A stretch of DNA of 64,000 nt from Dipylidium caninum (Eukaryota > Platyhelminthes > Cestoda > Cyclophyllidea > Dipylidiidae), in NCBI GenBank assembly GCA_017562135.1, contig QEYB01000266.1, positions 1,302,001-1,366,000 of the forward strand, read 5' to 3'. Shown piece after piece: positions 56,570 to 64,000 of this stretch (positions are counted from its first letter, which is position 1; each line of letters begins with the position of its first letter). The notes under the pieces were generated by a model. The model was not told where the DNA came from. It saw nothing but the letters and a program-made list of their open reading frames with translations, and did no database searches. The translations under genes were made by a program, and so were the position numbers.

Positions 56570-57567
56570 GTAACTTTTCATCTCGTTAGTTATTCGAAAA
56601 CTAAATCCACTCTGACCGTGTACCGGCCCGCGCGCCTCATGCCTCCAGCGCCTTCAGGTCTCGATGAGAAAGAGGGAGTTCTTGACAGGGTCTGAGGACA
56701 CGTTCAGAAGCGTTGAAGTAGATGGTGTGAGATTTCGTTTCTATTTTAGCTCAGTTCCTCCGTAGCCTCGAGCACCAGGTCAGTTTCTGCCACTACTCCA
56801 ATGGCTCTCTCATCACCATGATTGAAAAGGGGGTATAGCTCTTAGACTCATCATCGAAGGCCTTTTTTACGACAAAGAGGCGCCTTTCGTGACCGCGTCA
56901 ATATGATAGCGGAGTGAGCAGCGAGCGCTTAAGACGTGGGACAGTGACGTTATCGCGCCCCTGCCACAGTGCTGGGATTTGTGGGATCATGACTGATGGC
57001 AATCCCATCCCTGGCCGGCTGGAGCATAGGAAGTGACTTCCCCTTGATTGCAGTGACTAATTTTGGGAGGAAAGGGGCCGGGTGGGCGGCCATGCAACCC
57101 TCAACTGTGAATCCACAGCATTCGGCATACATTGTCTGTTCTGGAGACTATGTACTGGTCTTTCGAGCTGGCTCTTCGAGTGGAGTCCCAATAAGGGCCG
57201 GGCTTCGAATCAACCTGATTTGGCGCCTCCTACGCCGTCAGCCCCGAGGCGAAATCGGGACCTGCGTTTTGTTCCCATTGCCTCATTCCCTGAAATATGC
57301 AACTTCCCCAGTGGTGTATGTCGCAGTTTTACGCAATGCGACATGCCAAAGTACTCCTTGTTAAAGTGGCGTTAAGTGACTGCCAGGTAGCGCAGCCTAC
57401 GATGACGTTTCATTCGGGGTGAAGGTGTTATGATCATCCCCGCCTCAAAGTAACGCCTTTTGACAGGCTCAAGCGACTGCCCTATCACGGCAAAAGTGCT
57501 GTAGTAACCCAACTTACTTGTGAGATCCGGTAAAAGTAGTGAAGTGCTTGGTGTTTTCCCGAGTCAG

Positions 57568-57700
57568 GCGACCATGCTGTACAGTCGGACTTTGAGAAGG
57601 TCGGGCGAAGGGAGTGGATGGCACAGGAAGCCCTTAAAACGCCAATAGGCGAGACGCTCCAAGAAATCGGTTCTGGGATTCCACTTCTACTTTTTAAGAG
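57568..57700 (+). CDS. Candidate exon of an unnamed plus-strand gene
   Basis: A tract ending CGAGTCAG precedes this segment and AG|GTCGGT follows. The frame contains VQSDFEKVGRREWMAQEALK and then PIGETLQEIGSGIPLLLFK, which is strongly protein-like. It starts and ends with two codon bases. The minus strand is also open here, so the assignment is not secure. Confidence 0.35.
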
Positions 57701-58080
57701 GTCGGTATTGTGTCGCAATGCCTCGAAGGCAGTTGTGGCTTTGAAAAACCCATTCCCGACATTCTCCTCCTCCGGGCATTCTCTCACATCAACTGCTAAA
57801 CCACCCCGACGTGTTTTCTTTCTCTCCCCGCAAGAGTACGGTAGGAAAAGAGAGCGCTCATATCATTTAAGCAAGGTTATGCCATTGCTTATGTAGGCTT
57901 AAAAGTCACAAGATTTTCCCTTAAGATGTGATGACACACTGGGAAAGTTCGGTCAGAAGCAAGTCGCTGAAAAGCACTCGAACGATATTTACAATATTCA
58001 GCCACTCCCAAGCCTCGCCATTTTCAGTGTGAAGGAAAATGATTTCACCCTCAGCTGATTACCAAATCGTATTGTCTACG

Positions 58081-58102
58081 CACACACGCACACACACACA
58101 CG
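58081..58102. repeat. (CA)n microsatellite with a CG interruption
   Basis: About eleven CA units, one of them changed to CG. Confidence 0.9.
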
Positions 58103-58434
58103 CCTCAGCTCGCGGGTTCATTCACGTGGGACTGGTGAGATTCAAACTGGAGTGCGGCATGTTATCTCAAGAGAAGCAGGCCACTTGAGGTCTCAATTCT
58201 TACAGAGGCGGTGTATTTGGCGCCTAAACGCGAAGCCGTGAGTGGGCGATCGTCACATCCCAACCGTTCGTGTGGTTTCCTTTGGGGCGCTACCAGAGAA
58301 ATGCATTATCAGTGCGCCGAAAGGCTTTTCTGCCTACCGCCAAATGGCGACCTTGAGGCTGGGAAAACAAACGCCTCCGTTGCCTGCCTGGCACCTCACG
58401 GGGCAGATCAGCCTGCTACCCGCCTCTCCGACAG

Positions 58435-59396
58435 TTCCGTGTTCAGTGTGTTGGCGTCACCGAAACAATCGGCGCGTCGCAATTCGTTCTCAGCGTAGAA
58501 GGTAAAATTTTCTTGCCAGAGGACCATTCGAGCCACGGTGCATTTAGTTAACTGCGGATAGTCGCCTCGTGGACTGTTCCTCGTGAGTGGCGTGTCCACT
58601 AGTACACACTGTCTCCACTCCAAAGCCCATAACGGATAGGTTTTGGAAGATGCGATCGTAATGACATATGGCCGTGTCATGCGCCTTCGTTTGGATGACA
58701 CGCCGTAGTCTCGAATGTCGCTCACAGTTGTGATCATCCGCGTAAACGACAGGTAAATCTCTTCAGGTGGATTAATTTATGACGGTGACACAAGCGTGGG
58801 TCGGTTCTGCGACAACGCGGATTAACAAGTTGGTGCACGAAGTGCGGCCCAACTCTGCCGCGGAGGATCATTTTGCGCTTATCAATGCGACTTAATACCC
58901 GGATTTGAAGGCAGGTTTCCACTATTTGGTGACGTTGGCTGGCAGAATATACACGAGAGGAAAGGAAGTGAAAGACGCCCGATAAAAAGGCGGTGAACGC
59001 ACAATAAAACCTGACCGAAAGGTCTTGTGGCAGCAAATGACGATCACCTCCTGACTGAGAGTGAAGGGCATGTCCTTTTTGCTGGCATGGGTCACAAGGG
59101 TGATGAGCCCGATCTTAGTAACCACTTGGGACTGCCCCTCGAACACTCGTGCTCCTCCCTCCCTTTTCGCGGATGGGGTCGTTGCATCAACACCTCGTCT
59201 GACTTAGCAACAATCGCAGATGTGTCCGTCGTTGTGGTCGCAGTAAACCAGCCTCTTTCAATTAGGTGGCCATTTTATTCCCTGTGGAAGGGTGTGAGGA
59301 AGTGAGAACAACGGTGCCGCGAAGGAGCGATACCCTCCAGTGCTGCGGTTAGACTCTGAGACTGATGCTAAAGGAAATCAGGCCATCGAAGGCCAG
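58435..59396 (+). CDS. Two candidate exons with matching phase, unnamed plus-strand gene
   Basis: Exon 58435-58501 follows a strong pyrimidine tract ending CCGACAG and ends at G|GTAAAA. Its frame reads FRVQCVGVTETIGASQFVL and leaves one codon base. Exon 59341-59396 follows TACCCTCCAG, needs exactly one codon base, reads LRLDSETDAKGNQAIEG and ends CAG|GTATTT at a codon boundary. The join is therefore phase-consistent and the downstream candidate at 62332 also fits. The protein family is not recognised. Confidence 0.4.
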
Positions 59397-62331
59397 GTAT
59401 TTTTCTGCTTTCACCTTCACCAAACGAGTCAGACTGGTGTCAAGAATGCTCGCCCGACGTTTTCAACTTCCTCCAGTACACACCAAGGAAATTTTTTTCT
59501 CTTCCAGCCAAACCCTACGAGTTTCTTGTAGCAAATACCCTAGATTCGTATGTCGGGACAGAACACAGTAGTTTACCCGTGCATGTCAGTCAGTTGACAG
59601 CATCTTGCTGACACCAAATGGGGATGTGATAAGTTGTGGTCATCGTAATTTGTTTCTTATTTGGGCCTTCTTATCACATCAGTAACCCCTACAATTATAC
59701 GAGCACGAGTTGTCAAGACTGATTTTGCTAAGATCCACAAAAATGGGCCTCAGTTTCCGTGGAAGTTCACGTATTTGGGGACGGGGGCAGTCACGACCAC
59801 GCCAGTTTACCCCGATCCCATGGCTTAACTTCCGCGCCTCCGTCGGCAGTGTGTCCGTGGCGCAGTGATCGCTTCATGGCATTTTGAGAGGCAGAAGATG
59901 AAAAGAGGCGAGTTTGTATGGATAAACGCAGGTGAATTTGAACGTGACATGCACTTACCCCCGGCTGATCCGGTGTACCGTCTGACCGCGATGTTTCGCC
60001 ACCAAATCACGCGCCTCCACACCGGCTCTGTCCGCGACTCCGACGCGGGGTTAAGCCATTTACAATGGCATGTGTTTAATATTTTTCATTATCCTTTCGG
60101 CGTGATACCTCCTCGCCACTGTCCTTTCGTTAAGACTGCCGTTCTGGCCAAGTCCAGCTTTCGACAGGATGCGGCGTCGAATGGAGGCCGACTGCCGAAA
60201 AACTCCTGGAGGGTTTTAGCAGACCAGATATCCTGTGAACATGCGCGAAATTCTCGTCTCATCCAAGCGGATAATGCGTCGTAGGGTTCGAGAGGGGATG
60301 CTTTGGCCCGCGGTTAGTCATATGCGTAACCGGCAAAATTCCATCAGGTGGACCACAACGCGTTCCGTCTCCTCTCTCATCCAGACTTCTGTTTGACAAA
60401 TGAGAAATGCCGATGCTGCAACGTCAAAGAAACTCACATCACCTACCAGTCAGAAGGAGTGAATACTCGAGAAAACCCTCTTACTCATTCTTCTCTCCAT
60501 TTGAGAATTTACTAAAATAGGCCTGCATCCCACCACTTTTGGCACATGCCAGACTGAGGCACCGGCGGTGAAAGGGCGTTTGGCGATTATAGCAAGCGCC
60601 AGACCACAGAGACTCTTTCGCCAAGCAACAGACGATCACATCTCATCTGACTCGGTGGATGCGACAGGGGGGGGGGGGGTGACGACTATGTTGGCGTCAC
60701 CACACCTCCATGCGTGGATGTCTATGATACACCACATCACCCGATACTGACAAGGCGTTAGTCATGCGCCTACGACGATTGTGCCCAGTGGCTGTTTTAT
60801 TTCAAAAGACCTCTTGACCTGGTCTTACCTCGAATGGGCTCCTTGACCATGAGTTGTCAAAGATCCCACTGCCGCCCAACATCCCACGCCGACGCGCTCA
60901 CTGGGTCACTTTGACCGTTATGTTTAAGCTCCCATCGCAGGGGAAGGGACGAGTGAACAATTGTTAAGGACGATATTTTGGGATTTGGTTTGAAAGCGTG
61001 GGATTCACTCCGGCTCAAATCCCTTATTTTACCGCGGGGCGATCGGGGGACATGATGCACAATGACGTTGTGTAAAATCCACTCCGCAAAGATTGTGCAT
61101 CCCTTTATGACACCGTGTCACACGCGCCATCACCAAAGACAGGCTGAATTTTTTGATGGGGTACACGACGAAATGCTTTGAGCAAGCGTCGACGCCCACG
61201 ATTCTGCTCCATTCGTAAGGTGAATATTCTGAGGAGCGATGAGGGAATCTCTAGAACCAGATTTCCATGTATGGTAGAGAATTGGTTACGATGGTCTGGG
61301 AATATCTTCTCCCTCCACTCGTCCGCCACAGAGGAGCGAGGTGTCCTTGTATCCGAGGCTTTCCAAATCTATTTTTCTGAGAACACATTGGATTCATTCA
61401 CCAACGAGAGTTCTGAGACTTCATTCATTATCCTTATCTGTACCTCTTCTATTATCTTAAGAGTCCACCTTAGCTTGTAAGATGTAAGGCGTTTGTTCAG
61501 CGATTTACATCGACGCTACAATCGTGTTCCAGAGTCCATATCGCCCTCTCAGATCTCGTGACACCTTAAAAATTAAGGTGGTCTATTCAGTCCTCAAAGT
61601 GGACTGCGTTTACAGAGTGTGAAGACAATGCTAGTACGGAGCCAATTAGTTATTTAAGGCCAGAAGCTAGAAATGGGTTCCTTATGTAGCAAAAGCACGA
61701 ACTAATGGCGATGTCGGTTCACTGGTATAATCTGGGGACGCTTATCTACTTTTAGTTTGGCAACACTCCCATATGTCAAATTTACTGTTTTTCGAATGAA
61801 TACAGCTGCATTTGGCGCGGTTTATCCTCCTGACGATATCACTACACTACTAACTTCCCGCCATCCACTGCGTACAGTGGAGAACATTGAGAGAGAGGAG
61901 ACGGGGTTCGATGTGGCTTACTTTATCGCCTCAGTGTCCCCATTTTACTAACTTGTCAGCGTTCCTGTGCATAGCAAGATTACGAGACTAGGGCAAGGTT
62001 AGTCTGGCACATTATCGTCTTGGATAAAAGAACTCTGGGTGAAGTGAAAAGCGCCTACATATCGCTAATTGGAAATTTTAACCTGCAAGTTACGATGCGA
62101 ATGTTGCCAACCCCTAGCAGTTACTACCCCGTTCCCTTAAGTCGCTTTTTCAGTTTTATGATCCTTGGTATGCCGCTGTATATGTCACGCGGCCAGTATT
62201 TTTGGGGGAGCTTATCGCCTGCCTGTGGATTACCTGGTAAACGCATTTGAGTAAATTCCCCTTATCCCTACCAATGAGCTGCCAATAGCGCGAAGCGTCC
62301 TGATAGGTCGGCGTGAAGGGGAGGGACGAAG
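59397..62331. other. Probable intron or intergenic tract
   Basis: If the candidate exons on either side belong together this is a 2.9 kb intron. It contains a run of twelve G at 60667-60678. Frames such as 59865-60284 plus (139 codons) have no family resemblance or clear splice borders. I see nothing else that I can support. Confidence 0.35.
60667..60678 (+). repeat. Poly(G) run of twelve
   Basis: Twelve consecutive G between ACA and TGACG. Such runs are prone to length change and sequencing error. Confidence 0.95.
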
Positions 62332-62511
62332 GTGGATATAAGCCCGTCTCTCACAGCTGTCCTATTGGCTGACGAGGAAATTTATAAATCGGTATTTGAA
62401 TGCTGCGGCCACGTCTTTGAACTGTTGCTCCATTGTCTCGTAATGACTGACTCGGAGAAGGATAAGGCACCGAATCGTTTGGCCGACGCCGCCAAACTGG
62501 AGAAGGACAAG
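62332..62511 (+). CDS. Exon of an unnamed plus-strand gene
   Basis: Sixty complete codons beginning VDISPSLTAVLLADEEIYKS and continuing with VFECCGHVFELLLHCLVMTD, then a charged stretch ending LEKDK. A near-perfect donor AAG|GTACGT follows. A stop codon lies a few codons upstream in frame, so the exon starts at or near the AG before 62332; that acceptor has a weak pyrimidine tract. The segment is helical-looking and the best coding candidate in the last 10 kb. I do not recognise the family, and the gene should continue to the right. Confidence 0.5.
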
Positions 62512-64000
62512 GTACGTGTTGAGTATTGCCATTTCTTGTCTCTCGCCTCATCCACGCTATTCTATTTTGACACGAAGCCTCTCAAATTACACCGTCTTGG
62601 CCTAAGTTGATATACTTTGCTTGTAATGCGTTTTGAAACGCCCCAGTCGAGGGTATTGCTTAGTGTATGAGAAGAGGACAAACGACAACCAACTTTCCCT
62701 ATGATGTTAATCGAATCCATATTTATGATTATACGCTGCTGCGACTATCCTCAGCGTTGCTGCTCACTCAGCCGCAAAAAAATACCCCTCGCATGCCACA
62801 TTATCTCTAAGGCTGATTCAGAGGGCAGTCGGACACGCTCACTCACAATAGCTTATGCCATGTCCCCGATGGGCGAACTCAACCCAAGTTGCTATGGCGA
62901 ACGGAGAGGGGAAGTGAAAACAATAAATCCAACCTGGACTCCTTTTTTATGGCAACCCCATCTTTTCCCTTCCACCCTACTGGTCATAAGCCTGCTTTTA
63001 TACGCGGGAGTATTTAAAATTACTTATCCAATGTCCGGGGGATAGGCGAGGCAACTCTCCCACGGTTGGGGAGTGTTGCACAAATTTATGCATCCTCCGG
63101 TCCCGTCTTTCTCACGATTTCACGCAATACTTAGATTCGTATCCCATTTCACTGAGGGTGACAGTGGAGACCGCGTGATGACAGGTGAATTCATACAGGA
63201 CCTTTCCACTCGCCAGCTGGCTGGAGGTGGGAGAGGACACTGTCGCATGATACTTTCACCGAGTCCTCGACTTACTGTAACAAAAACACAACACAAGGAT
63301 GACATGTAATCACAAAGGTTCTTTTAAGACCCTAGAATTAATACCACATTTTGGGGTGGTGAGACCTGAAAGTGGGACATTAAATAGACAGGAAAGTGGA
63401 AAAATCTGGCCCAACACGAGCTGGGCCATGAAGTGGCCAAAAGAAAGGTGTCGTTCTGTCCTCCCCCCTAATTAGACATGGGATCGAGGTGAGATTGAGG
63501 GAAATGTCCCCCTGGGGAAGAGAGCCAGCACGGACTCCTTGCAAAGCGGTCCATTAGCGGTAGGGTATCAAGTCGGCGGCAGATGGCGTGATCGGCGTCC
63601 AAGTGAGGGGAGCGCGTCCGAGTGAGGAGGGCACGAAGGCGTAGGGTGGAGGAGTAGGGCCACGCTTTGGAGTAAGTCACGTTTACTGCTATCACTCACA
63701 CGGGGTGGAATGAGATTTCTCTCTTAAGCAACGCCCTCAAGTCCTTTGCGTAAGTACTTACCTCTGCGCACACACACAGAAAGAGACACGCACACTAGCA
63801 GACATTTTGACGTCGTGTTGACACGTCATGGGTTCCAGGTATTTCACAACGCCATTTTTGAGCGTTTTGTGAATGTAAGCAAGCATAGGAAAGTCTGAAA
63901 ATTTTTGTGCCACCTGAAATGTACTCTATGCCTGCTTCAGTCACTTTAATCCGTAAAAGGCGGGTTTTAATTGGATAATTGTGCAGTAGCATGTCTTAGC
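62512..64000. other. Right flank, probably intronic
   Basis: After the strong donor at 62512 no further exon was found. A plus-strand frame at 62701-63045 has a hydrophobic end but neither splice borders nor family resemblance. A short (CA)n run lies near 63768-63778. Confidence 0.35.

Overview
The window is nuclear DNA from a eukaryote with spliced genes, most likely a flatworm (Platyhelminthes) and probably a tapeworm. The evidence is three conserved animal genes whose introns are often only 30-41 nt long, the mix of those tiny introns with kilobase introns, and long intergenic tracts with microsatellites and a dispersed repeat. The class-level guess is inference. I see no prokaryotic, viral, rRNA, tRNA or CRISPR feature that I can support.

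Layout. Bases 1-2890 hold no gene I can support. A pyridoxal kinase gene (PDXK family, minus strand, 2891-4785) has eight exons. It is divergent from an XPB/ERCC3 gene (plus strand, 6257-11485), which has six exons and encodes the DNA helicase/translocase subunit of TFIIH; about 1.47 kb separates the two start codons. Then 11486-19330 is a gene-poor tract with one copy of a 0.37 kb repeat. On the minus strand, 19331-24538 is one uninterrupted reading frame of 1735 codons for a disordered protein of unknown function, with a likely upstream coding exon at about 25.1-25.6 kb.

On the plus strand, 28730-41767 is best read as a seven-exon gene with matching intron phases. It encodes an unrecognised Ser/Pro-rich protein carrying a protein phosphatase 1 docking-type motif. 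A second copy of the dispersed repeat lies just before it. Next comes a complete mitochondrial NADPH:adrenodoxin (ferredoxin) reductase gene (FDXR, 44026-52005, eleven exons). The last 11 kb contains several exon-like open segments with good splice borders, probably part of one or more further plus-strand genes that continue past the right edge. I could not name these and most are low confidence.

The genes are not an operon or pathway. PDXK makes pyridoxal 5'-phosphate, XPB serves transcription initiation and nucleotide excision repair, and FDXR feeds electrons to mitochondrial ferredoxin. What they share is architecture: in PDXK and FDXR, very small introns cluster in the first half of the gene and large ones in the second. 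XPB starts 3 nt after a strong splice acceptor, which fits spliced-leader trans-splicing known in flatworms. No novel system stands out; the items most worth checking are the large unknown single-exon protein, the PP1-motif gene, the unnamed 52-63 kb gene(s), and the splice architecture.
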